In this document: positions 11,154 through 22,903 of the stretch, in pieces
How positions within the stretch are numbered: the first letter of the stretch is position 1
How the letters are laid out: each line of letters begins with the position of its first letter
Assembly (NCBI GenBank): GCA_024220525.1
Contig: JAMYWO010000177.1
Location: forward strand, 1 to 64,000
Direction: 5' to 3'
From: Cochliopodium minus
Taxonomy: Eukaryota; Discosea; Himatismenida; Cochliopodiidae
DNA: 64,000 bases
Made by a program: the position numbers and the translations under genes
The notes under the pieces: generated by a model
What the model was told of the DNA's origin: nothing
Database searches by the model: none
The model's input: the letters and a program-made list of their open reading frames with translations, nothing else

Positions 11154-14100
11154 ATGTCAACAGTGAAGGTATTTAAATCTTCCTTTAAGAATCCTTCCCT
11201 CACAAAATTTTTCATGAACAATCGTTGAATATAATAGGTTGTTTTGCATCATTCTAAAGATGGAAGATTGGAACCCCAATATATCATTAAAATGGTAAAA
11301 AAATCAACATCACATTCGAATTTAAAAATTCAATATTCTAATTCCACCTCCTATGAAGGGAACAAAAACTTTATCAATGGATAATACCAAACCTATCAGT
11401 GAATTTTTATCAGATATCAAAAAGGTAAAAGAACATCTTCTAATCTTTGGAAATTTAATTGTAATTAAATAACGCATATATCTTAAATATAAACAATAAT
11501 AAAAGAATGGATAAGCAAAATAAGAAACATATATAAATATCATTCTCCAAATATAATATTATTTTTTTCGGTTTAATTCTATTTGGATATATTTGAATAT
11601 ATAATTTTTAATCCACCCACGTTTATTTATATGAACATAGATTTTAGATATCAAAGATATATCAGAATATTCCATCCTATGCATTCCAAGAGGATCAACA
11701 AAATCATTTGATAGAAAAAGATTCCTCAATTCAAATTTATCATTGAAAGCACAAAACGTGGATACAGTGGATTCAATATTGGTGTTTTATCCCTTATCCA
11801 TATTGGTCAAAGATTTATCATTGCATACAAAAAAATTCAAAGAGAAATATTTGCCACAGAAAGAAGGATGGTAATAAAAAATGTTTTTATGAAATGATAT
11901 GTTTACTTCAAAAGATCAAATGCGAAGAAATTAATATATTCTTATTGACATCTATTCTTTTTTTTTTTCATTCTAGATGTTCGGATCTTGTTTAATTTTT
12001 AAAATAAAAATTAATAAATTATTTGTTCAATTTAAGAAATTATACAAAATTTCGTTATATTTATAAACCGCCTTTAAATCTACTTTTTTTTTGATAGGTT
12101 GATGAAATCAAGCATAAAGGATCAAGGGAAGAAAACAACACCAGTCAAAAAAAGATATTGCATCAACGATGACAATTTCATTATTTATTACAAATCATCC
12201 TCAGTAAGCAAAAAACAAAAAAACACAATTTTAACGATTATACAATTTAAAAACAATCCAAAAAGAATTTAAAAACAATATTTTTTTTTTCTAACTTCCG
12301 ATCTAACAAAAATTAATTCCGACAATCAAATTAATCATTAAAAAAAAACATAATATCTAATTTATTCAAAAAAAAAAATCTTTTCAAATTTTTTATTTTT
12401 TAAATTCATTTAGTCAAACACACCTGCAGCGGGAGTGATAGTGATCGACTATTTCGACATTGAAAAAATTGGCAACAAATTCTTGCTGAAACCATCTTCC
12501 AACTTTTCTTTGAGTGACTTCAAAACTCTCTCCACGTACTCCTTCGAATGTGATAACGAATTCAACTGTAGTTCATGGATTTCCAGTTTGAGGAAGCATA
12601 CTTCTGATGGGGTTCGTAAAACTGTTTTTGGCATGCCTTTGTCTCATGATTTTAATCGACATCAATCTGTGCCTCCTATTGTTGTTTTGTCAATAAGATA
12701 TTTGCATAAAAGTAAAAAAAAAAAATATTATTGTTTTTTTTTTAAATTAATTTATTTTATTTTTAATTTATTTATTCAATTTTATTTCAATTATCTTTTA
12801 TTTTTATTTTTTATTTTTTATGGAAAACTTTTTTTATTTTTTTATTTTTTTGATGAATAGGATTAAATATGGAAAAAATAATGAAAATGCCTGGAGACTT
12901 GGAAGAAGTTAATGTTCTCAAAGAAAAAATAGATTTAAGCGGTTTGAAAGAATTCAATGACTTTGAATCCATCAAAAATCCATACAATGTTTCTGAACTT
13001 TTCAAAAAATACACGCGAGAATTATCTGAGCCAATAATTCCCCAAAAATTCAATCAAGGTAAAAAAAAATTTCTTTTCTTAAAGTTACCAAAAATAAATG
13101 ATAATTAAATTTCAATTTGTTCATTTTTTAAAAAAACTTTTTTTCATTTTTTTATTTTAATTTAAAAAAAGTTTTTATTTTTGTTTTAAAAAGTTTAATT
13201 TTATTCTTTAAAAAAAAAAAGTTTTAATTTTATTTGAATTTTATGACTGATCATTAATTATCATTTTTTTAAATTATTTTTGATTCTAATTATCAAATTT
13301 ATAAAAATTTAGAAATGTTAAATTGTATGAATGAAAAAGAAATTGATCAAAAATTGAGTATGGTGATTAGAAAATTTCCTCCTGCCAACCAAAGAATATT
13401 GTGGCTCCTCTCCATTTTTTACGGACACTTGATCGAGTACGCAGAATCAAATTGTATGTCCATCTCTGAAGCTTCTCCTATTTTTTCACAATGTATTTTT
13501 GTTTCTTTGGATGTAAAATCTTTTTGAAAAATTTCTTTCAATTTTTCATTTTTTTTATTTTTTATTTTTTTATTTTTTTATTTTTTTATTTTTTTTATTT
13601 TTTTTATTTTTTTATTTTATTCAAGGATCAAAATGAATATGAAACACAAATTTTGCTAAACAAATTAGCAGAAAATCTAATGTTATATCATCAACAAATA
13701 TTCGATCCCCAAGTACATTCTTCCCCACCTCCATATGACAAAATAATAGGTATTAAAAAATAAAAAACTAAAAAATTGAAAAAAATAACAAAAAAATAAA
13801 AAATAAAAAATAAAAAATAAAAAATAAAAAAATGAAAATGAAAAAAATTCTTGAAAAATGAATTAAATAAAAAAATAGTATTGAAAAGTAAAAATAGATA
13901 TAAAACAAAAATTACTTAAAAAAAAATAAAATAAATAAATCAAAAATAAAATTAAAATAAAACAAAAATAAAAATTAAAAATAAAAATAAAAATAAAAAC
14001 AAAAAAAATAATATTTTATTAAAAAATAGGTGATGCACCAGTAGAAGAAGTGGTAAATATACCAAATGTACCATTACCAACATACAGCCCATCCAACGAT

Positions 14101-15282
14101 CCAAAAGTAACCTTCGTAAGCAACCCAGCACCCCCCAAAAAAATTCCGCCGCCAACACCAAACCAAACAGAAGGAGGAGAAAACACCAACATTTCCAATG
14201 AAAACTCCACTATAGGAGAAGAAAACGAAAGCGTTTCTATCAACAGAAGCAATTTAAAACCCAAAAAAACTTCGGGTGTTTTCACGTTGAGAAATCAGAG
14301 GTTCAACAACAATTCTCTTTCTACTCCCCTCACTGGAAATTCTCTCAACAACAATTCCCCTACCATCACTCCCAACAACTCTTCGAACAATCTCCTTTTG
14401 AACAATTCTTTTCCCGAAAATCAAAATAATAACAATTTAAATAATAATAATTTAAGTAATTTAAATAATTTAAATAATAACACTTTTAATAATAATTTAA
14501 ATAATAATTCTCCTCGTAACAATATTTCAATTACTAATTCTCCTTCCATTTCTCCCAATAATCCCAATGTGATTGTCGTTTCTTCTTTGCCTGGAATAGA
14601 TAGGATCAAGAGGGATCAGAAGGAGAGGGAGCTGAAGAAGAAAATGCAGATGGAAGCAAACAACAAAGAGAAGCAGGAGGGTTCGTTGCGAAACTCTGAT
14701 GAAAAATCTCCTCCACCAGAAAATGATGATCTCAATTTTGGAACACTCAGAGACATCTCTTTCTTTAGCACAATTAGAGGTGGTAATAATATGGAAATAG
14801 AACAACAAACTCCTCGTCAAGAACAAGAACAACCACAGCCCCAGCCTCAAGAAGAAGAAAATTTAAAACTTCGTTTGGAAGTGAATAAAAGCACAAATAA
14901 TAATTCTTCTGACAACAATCTTCTAGTAAATAACAATCCTTCTCCTGTAAAAAATATAAATAACACCATTCCTACTAAAATTCTTCCAACCAAAATCAAA
15001 CAACTACCTAAAAATTCCAATTCTCCAAACAAAAATTTAAGTTCACCTCCACCCAAAAAAGTTCCAACTCCCAAAAATTTTGTTGAAACTACACCAAGAA
15101 ACGATATAAACAGAGTTTCTCCTCGTGCAAATAATAATATTAATGATTTTGATTCTCTCAAAAACCATGTTGATGAACTTAAAAATCAAGTCAATTTTCT
15201 TTCTCAATCTTTAAATGAAGAAAGAGAGGCAAGATTGCGTCTTGAAAAAATGGTTGAGAAGCTAATGAATGAAAGATATTAA
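11154..15282 (+). CDS. PH-RhoGAP protein with Asn-rich and coiled-coil C-terminus
   Basis: Ten exons (11154-11168, 11238-11294, 11359-11424, 11641-11870, 12098-12203, 12414-12711, 12861-13058, 13313-13512, 13626-13749, 14030-15282) give 2,547 nt, 848 residues. The first exon encodes only five residues. A PH domain spans about residues 122-245 (KKRYCINDDNFIIYYKS, then TYSFECDNEFNCSSWISSLR). A RhoGAP domain follows (about 246-430; FGMPL, SELFKKYTRELSEPIIP). RhoGAPs speed GTP hydrolysis by Rho/Rac proteins at the membrane. At the arginine-finger position this one reads EKIMKMPG, with lysine 266 where arginine is expected, so catalysis is doubtful. The last exon is a low-complexity tail rich in Asn, Pro and Ser (many AAT/AAC codons) that ends in a coiled coil. 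The short N-terminal exons are the least certain part. Confidence 0.85.
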
Positions 15283-15368
15283 AAAAAAATTTTTTAATTT
15301 AATATAATTATTTTCTTTTTGAACAAACAAAAAGAAAAAACAAAATTAATTTTCATTTGAAAATAAAA

Positions 15369-18300
15369 TCAAAAATTGTTTTTCTTGTCAACTTTCTTCA
15401 ACAGACCCAAAATCTCCTCAAAATCAGGCCTAGAAGAAGGATTAGAAGAAAAACACTTCTTGATGAGAGATCTGAACTCAGGCAAACAATCATTGATCAT
15501 GAAAGGCTTCAAACCACCAATGACGCGTTTTTCAAACTCAGTTTGGAGATTGAAAAAGTCAAAAGGGTAATCACGGTATAAAATTTCACAAAGTAAAACA
15601 CCGTAGGAGTATACGTCACTTTCTTTGGTGTAGAAACGATGGAGGAGGGTTTCGGGGGAGAGGTATGCAGCATTGTCTATCATTTGGGCGCTGGGGAGGC
15701 CGATGTCGAGGCAACTTGCTCCAAGATCCGCCAACTTCACGTTGATTTCTGCGTCCAATCTTTGGCTGAATACAAGAACCTAATAAGAAAAAAAAGAATT
15801 AATTAATGAAAAGAAAAACAATAAACAAAAAAAACTAAATTAAAGAAAAATAAAATATAAAATAATAAAAATAAATGATTTATTTTAAAATAAAATAAAA
15901 AAAGATTAACAAAAAAAAAATGAACAAATAAGTTTTAAATAGAATATAAAAAAAAGTAAAAAACAAACAAAAAAATAAGAAATGAATAAAAAAAAGTTTT
16001 TAAATAAAAAAAAAAAAATCAAAGAAAAAAACAAGTTTTTAATTTTAAAATAAAAAAAAAATAAAAAAAATTCACATTGCAAGCCTTAATGTCTCTGTGC
16101 AAAACAGGAGGGGTACAGTTGTGCATGAAATTCAAAGCACTGGCGATCTGTCTGGAAATTCTAATGATGAGAGGCCAATTCTGAGGACCCTCCCACTTCT
16201 TGACGACATCAAAAAGAGATCCGTGAGGAGCAAACTCGATGACGAGGGCGAGGGGGTTGGAGAAAGCTTTGTGGAAGGAGATGATGTTGTCGTGTACGGA
16301 GAGCATTTTGGTTAGGTAGGTTTCGTTGCAGAAGTCGGAGAGGACTTGTGTGGTGTTTTTCTCGTCTTGGATGATCAACTTTTTTATTGCCACTTTTTTG
16401 CCGTTCATTTCTCCCTTGTAGATTTTTCCTTTGGTTGTAAAAAAAAAATTAACAAATAAAAATAAAATGGAGAATAATAAATAATAAATAATAAATAATA
16501 AATAATAAAAAAAAAATTAAAAATTAAAAATAAAGGAAAATAAAAGAAGAAATATATAAAATAAAAAAAAGATCGAAAAAATATAAAAAATGAAAATAAA
16601 AAATTAAAATATGAAAATAAAAAATAAAAAATATAAAAATGAAAAAGATCGAAAAAATAAAAAATAAACAATAAAAAATATTCAATAAAAATAAAAAATG
16701 TAAAAAATGAAAATAAATAAAAAATAAAAATTGAAAAAAAATGTAAAAAAAAATTGAAAATAAATTGGAAAAAAATATTTTCACCAAAACCTCCAGATCC
16801 AATCTCATCACCTTCAACAATAGCAGTGGAATAGTTGGAGTCCAACAAAGTGTCCCAAAGCTCAGGCAAAAGCTTGTGCAGACCAACGACAGACTTGCAC
16901 ATCTCGCACTGCATGTCACCGCCCTCCTTCAACTGTTCGACAATTCCGAACATGTTAAAGTAGTTGACGTTAAGGAGGTTGGAGGAGATGCAGTTGGGAC
17001 ATTGGGCGAAACTGTCGGATTGTCGGACAAAGTTGGAGCCGCAGGAGTACCAGTCTCTGTTGAGGGCGCTGGAGACGAGGTTGAATTTCGACATGAGGTG
17101 GGCTGCTTTGGACTCGTTGGCTGATTCGGTGTACACTTCGATCTTTCTTGAGAATGGATTTTTGTCTGTGTTTCCTTTTTTTTTTTTTAAAAAGGATTTC
17201 ATGAATAAAAAAAAAATAAAAGAAAAATGAAAAATGAAATTTAAAAAAAATAAAAGAAAATAATTTAAAAATGATAAGAAAAACATTAAATATAATAAAA
17301 AATTTGAAAATAAAAATGAAAAAAAAAAAAAAATTACATAAAAATAATAAATAATTAAAAGATAATAAATAAATTTGAAAATAAATTAAATAATAAATAA
17401 TTAAAAGTTAATAAATAATAAATAATGAAAATCAAAAATATTTTTTAAATAATAAAATGGTTTGGTTACCTTTGGTGACTCTGACAGTTATTGTTCCATC
17501 ATCGTTTTTCAATTGGCAATAATCAGAGAAGAAACATTTCAATCCTCCAAAAAACTTCCAGGAGCGAAGAACAAGGGAGCTGAAGAGGGAGGCGGGCAAG
17601 AAAGGAAAGAACTGCAACTTGGCAAAGAAGAAAAGGCCGCTGGTAGGTCTCCAAGAAGTCTGGGTGAGACTCTTGTCGGCGGATTTAAGTTTAGACAAGT
17701 TGATGATCCTTTCATCATCGAGGGAATGCCACAAATCAAATTTGTAATGGAAATGGAAGCAAAACTGATTGATTTTGGAAAAGTTGTCTTTGAGATACTG
17801 AGTGATCACTTCTTTCTTGAGGTAGGGAATCGTGTCGAGCTCTTCGAAGATGTTGGAGGTGCTGCTTCCTTTGGATTGGTGCTTCAAAAGTTGCAAGTTG
17901 TTGGCCATCTTGATGAGGTAGTTGTGATCCAGTATCACAAACTTGTCGAATTCGGATTCTCCTTTTCCGGTGGACAATCTCAAGTCTAACTTTGGCGAGA
18001 CGGGCGGAAGGGATTCTTTGGAGAGTCTTATGGAAGAGGCGATGGCAGATCCCTTGAAAGTGTACAAGAAACCCACGTCATGAAGGATCTTAGATGCTTT
18101 GATCCACTCTGCTTCGTCAGTGAACAAACCCCACTTGGTGAACTCATCCCAAGACAAAACAGGGTTTCTGTAAAAGTTGGGGCTCTTTTTTTTCAAGATT
18201 TCGACAAGTTTGAAGACGGTAGAGGACATTTTCTCAGATTTAGTGATGATGTTTTCGAAAACTTCGCAGACTTTGGACTTCAAGGTGTTTATTCCTTCAT

Positions 18301-21300
18301 TGGTACTTGAAGAGACGGGAAAGAAATAAAAATCTTCTTTGTCAACTTTGTTTATCACTTTGTTTATTTTGTTCTCGCTCGCGTTTTCCCAGACCATATA
18401 AAGATTCTTGATGAAATCGTTGATCATTTTGATGTTTTCTTTGCTAGTATCACAATGAGTTCCAACCAAACAAATGTAAGATGTGGGAGCTCTCAACTTG
18501 ATGTTTTCCAAGAAAGAGAGGATCTTGTTGTGGTTTTCTTCAAGAGGCTTGGACATTTTGAACACCAACATGTGGACAGTCTTGGATGAGGAATAGAAGA
18601 ATTGTTGTGAGTTCTCCGGGACACTGGAAGGGAAATCCAAAACGGTGACGTTCATTTCAGGGATCAAATCGTTTCCTATGTTAGAAATGATCCATTCTTT
18701 CAACTCCATCACTTCCATGTTCTTTTGATTACTTCCTTGAATGAGAGATTTGATCAGTGAGGTCTTTCCTACTTTCTTGGATCCTGTCACAACGAGTTTG
18801 ACGAGATTGCAAGCTACCTCTTTTAGATGATAAGAAGCGAGATGATCCAAAATATGTTCGTTTCCCATCTGCACGATTTCTTCTGGAACAAAAGTCATCG
18901 GATTCTTCTTTAAATCTATTTTGCAATTTGTTATTTGCCAGTATCTGCAAATAGATGGTGCGATTATCTCAAATTTGTTTTGGGAGAGGTTGAAAAACTT
19001 GAGAGAATTCAATTTGAGGATTTCATTGGGGAGGGAGGAGAGTTTGTTCATCTGCAAATTAAGTGATTCCAAACATGAATGAAACTTGATATCGGATGGC
19101 AACTCTTCAATCTCATTGAAAGACAGATCAATAGTTTGTACATCCAAGTGTGCAAGATGTTTAGAAGGAAATTCAGAGATCTTGTTATTGTTCAAAAGCA
19201 AGATTCTAAGTTTTGAAATCTGCGATATTTCATAAGGAACCCTCTCGAGAAGATTGTGTGAAAGATCCAAGTGGGTCAAAGAAGACAATCTGGAAATTCC
19301 ATCCGGAAAAAATTTCAAACTGTTTCCTGACAAGTTGATGAAAGAGAGGGAAGAACAGAACTTGGAAGTGAAAAAAGAAGAGTGGATGTTTTCGATACTG
19401 TTATTTGTCAAATCCAACTTTGTGATAGTGACATCATCATTTGCAAAGTTGTTGAGAACGAGGGCATGAGGAAAGATCTCCATAAATTTGTTGTCCCAAC
19501 GAAAAGTAGTGTTTCCACTTTTGATATCTCTCAAAATTTCTCTGAAGCAATAGTTTCTTTCGATGAAAGTTTTGAATTCGTCAGGAAGAAGTGTCTTGAA
19601 CTCGTCTGGAGGAGATTTAGGTTGTTCATGAAGAGAACAAAGAGAATAATTTTTGTCGTGGATGTAGCTGGTGAGCTCTTTCAAAAACTTGGATCCATTT
19701 TCATTGAGTTTCTTCTCCTTTCCTTGTACTTTCAGTTCAAATATTTTGTTTCCATCAAGAAACAAGCTCTCGAGATGCGTTTTCGAAACAATAAACTCTT
19801 GCAAATATTTTGAAGAACTGATATCGATTTCGTTGTAAGAAAGATCTATCTTGATCAAAGATGAATGGAAAGAAAACTTCTCATTCAATCTTTCTAACGT
19901 TGGCAATCCAATGGAAGTGTAGGCAAGACCAAGCTTAGAAAGCAAAGCAAGATCTTTGAGAACAGAAAGAAGAGAAAGAACACCCTTATCTCCCAACACT
20001 TTGTTAAAACCAACGTTGAAGGTCTTGAGTTGTTTCAAGTTCTTGATGTACTCTTTGATGATGTCAATGGAAGAATCAGAAATAAAAGTAGACCATAAAT
20101 GCAATGACCTCAAGTTTTTGGCTGCATCACTCTTGAAAAATTGCCCCAAACTAGTGAAAGCAGTATCATCCATCTTGTTTTTGGAAAGAACAATCTTTTT
20201 GACGGAAGAGTTACTTTTTTGTGACAAGGAATTGAAGAATTTGCAAAGATCGTTCGTTGAAAGTTGAGAATCATAGATATCAACACAAGTAAGATCATCA
20301 AACTTTTCACAAGTACCCAAAAATGAAGAGAACATAAGAGTAGGATTGTATTGAAGAACACCATTCTTGACGATTGCTTCACTGGTTGGTTTTATTTGTT
20401 TCATAGATTTGAAAAGTTTTAACAACAAAGCGCCACTACTCTTTGTTTCTACTTTTTGCTCTTCTTCTGTTTCAATTTCTTTGGCTATAACTGAATCTCT
20501 GGACAGAAAATTTTCGATGTTGACAGTTCTCGGAGTTGAAGGGAAAATAGGGCTGAGGAGTAACAATGAATCATTCTTTGATTTTGTTGGAGAAGTGAAG
20601 GTTTGATCACTGAAAGATATATCTTTCTTTCCATTCTCTATTGACTTTGGGTCCATATTCTTTAGAAAATCCATGAATTGGCGCTTATCGTAAACGATAG
20701 ACTCGTCCATCTTTACGTCTGTCAAATCAAGATCCTTTGTTTCATTGAAAGAGATGCTAAGATCATCTCCAGACTTGAGAAGATTGACAAAAGGTTGTCT
20801 ATTAACATCAAAGAGGTGTCTGAAGATGAAATAACATTCACTCTTCTCATCCATGCAAAGATTCATTGTAATGTAGGCACAAGTCAATTTATTTATGTCA
20901 GAATTGCAAGTAACAGAAAGGACAACCTCGTTTTTATTCACATCAGAAGAAATGATGTTGGTAGTTACTGCGGTTGCTTTCTCCTTCATCTCACAGAATG
21001 TCAAACTGATAGAATGAAGATGAAGAGGAAGAGGAAAGTGACTTTTGATGATAGCTTTACAGAAGATCTCCTCATTTACAACTGCACTATTTTTGTCAAA
21101 GATGATATCAACACATTCCAACACTCTGTTGCTGTATTGCTCAGAACTAATACAAAAATCGCTGTTTGTTTCGTTGATTGAGTTAAAGAACATGTTTTGG
21201 TGGTTGATTCTTGTTTCCTTTGGGAATTCGTTCAAAGGATGTAAACTTTTCAAGCATAGAATGATCAATTCCTTGTGTTTTTTGTTTCTTGATGCGATCT

Positions 21301-22752
21301 TGATTCCGTTATCCAAAATCCTCAAAAGAAGTTGTGGCCATTGCTCGATGAAATAATGTTCGCTCTTCACAATCTTCACATAGTATACAAGTGCTTTTGA
21401 TTCTTCTCCTGAAAGAAAAAATTCATTTGCCATTAGCAATCCATAGTAGACGATGGTACGATCCAAACTCTTTAGATTCCTCAACTTCTTTGGGATGGAA
21501 TGATATCCATCTCCCAGCACGTCCAATATCTCTGCTCCATCCACATGTGTTATCATCTTGCTGAATTTTCTTGCTGTAATTTGATAGAATGCTGCAATAA
21601 GAAAATAATTGTGGGTATGATAAAGACAGAAATTAGATTCATCCACGATATCCTTGGTTGAATAATTCAATTCATATTTCACTTGGTTTTTTCCCAATTG
21701 AGCATATTGTCTTGCCAATTTTCTTTTGAAATCCACGAGATCTCTCCCTTGATAATTCTTTCCTATCTTCTTTATGAATGCTATGGTTTTGAGGAAATAT
21801 GTGCATGATAAGATAGGTTCAGAATCTATCAACAAGATGTTTGTTATCTTATAATTGAAGTATCCCAATGCATCTATGTATTCCAATTGTTGACTGATAT
21901 TACCCAAAATCTTTGCCTTGTATTTCCCACATAGAAGATCATATCCTTGCATATATGATTTGCATGATTTCTTTGTTTCTTTGATGAATTCATTGATGAA
22001 CCCAATCTTGAAGTAGGTTCTGATGGTCTTTCTCAGAGTTTTGATGTATTTCTTGTCATCCTCCTTTATCTTTAATAATTCTTCCAATCTAGATTCTTTA
22101 TGCTTGACCTTTTCCCTGTAATATGATCTTCCATTATCGTTTATCTTCTTTTGTAACCTATTTTCAATTTTATTTATTATAAAAAAGCAAATAAAATTTA
22201 TCAATTAGAAGATTACTCTTGAAAAGATTTTTGGGGGTTCATTTCATCGAATATCATGTATTCATCATTCAATTTGTATTTTTTCTTTATTTCTCTAAGA
22301 AATTCTGTGGATTGATTATTGGGATCGATATTCTCACTATCTTGCTTTTTTCTTTTTATTTTGTAAGTGATCAAGACCATGAACTTTTTGGGCAATACTC
22401 TTTTGTTTCCTACATTATGTTGTCTTATTTCCTTGAATTTTTCGTTCACTTTCTTCATAGTGTTTTTATGGTTTGAATCAAGAAAGATGACAAATTGACT
22501 TGGCATCTTTCTCATCATATTATAGAGATATCCAGGTTTAGAATGAGAGGGGATCAAACTATCTTCTTTGTTATCATTATTTCTTCCAAGGATAGGACTA
22601 TCAATACGGCATGTGATGAAATCATGTGATAAGGTATTGTTAATTATGATTCCCTTTGCAAACATATCGTGTTGATCTTCACAACCCATCAAAACGGTAA
22701 CAATTTTTGGAGAATCTGAAATCATCTTTGGTGGATATTCAAAAATTTCCAT
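15369..22752 (-). CDS. TRAPPC11-LRR-Roc-COR-kinase fusion (Roco protein)
   Basis: Five exons (22752-22217, 22157-17470, 17174-16785, 16428-16076, 15779-15369) give 6,378 nt, 2,125 residues. Residues 1 to about 600 follow TRAPPC11, the foie-gras subunit of TRAPP complexes. Its landmarks are the SYYREKVKHKESRLEELLK block, FKIGFINEF, LGYFNYKITNILL, EESKALVYYVKIV and PLPLHLHSISLTF. Leucine-rich repeats occupy about 800-1275. The Roc GTPase domain has P-loop GSKKVGKT (1304-1311) and THCD (1412-1415); its DxxG position reads DFPS. COR spans about 1490-1740 (LQFFPFLPASLFSSLVLRSW). A CX2C-X27-CX2C module (C1799, C1802, C1830, C1833) follows. The TKL-type kinase has GSGGFG, VAIK (K1886), HRDIKACN (D1983) and DLG (2006-2008) in place of DFG. 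One 4.7-kb exon runs from the TRAPPC11 part through LRR, Roc and COR, so the junction is not a splicing guess. Likely a membrane-traffic-linked signalling kinase. Confidence 0.92.
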
Positions 22753-22903
22753 TTTAGCGAACGCTCTTTTTCTTTTTTTTTTAAATTTTAACGATTTATA
22801 ATAAATAATTTGATACAAATAAAATGCGCCAAAAAAAAAATCAGAAAATAAAAATATCAGTTTCATTTGACAAAAAAAAAGAACTTGAATTTATAAATAA
22901 TCT

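Noticed and set aside
17462-17989. 175-codon plus-strand frame (and others of 70-167 codons between 17,500 and 21,400)
   Set aside because: All are antisense shadows of the TRAPPC11-Roco exon, whose protein is strongly conserved and uninterrupted for 4.7 kb.
15369-22752. Two separate genes (a TRAPPC11 gene and a Roco gene) annotated as one
   Set aside because: The boundary falls inside a single open exon with no stop, no plausible new start context and no intergenic AT-rich break, unlike every other gene boundary in the window.
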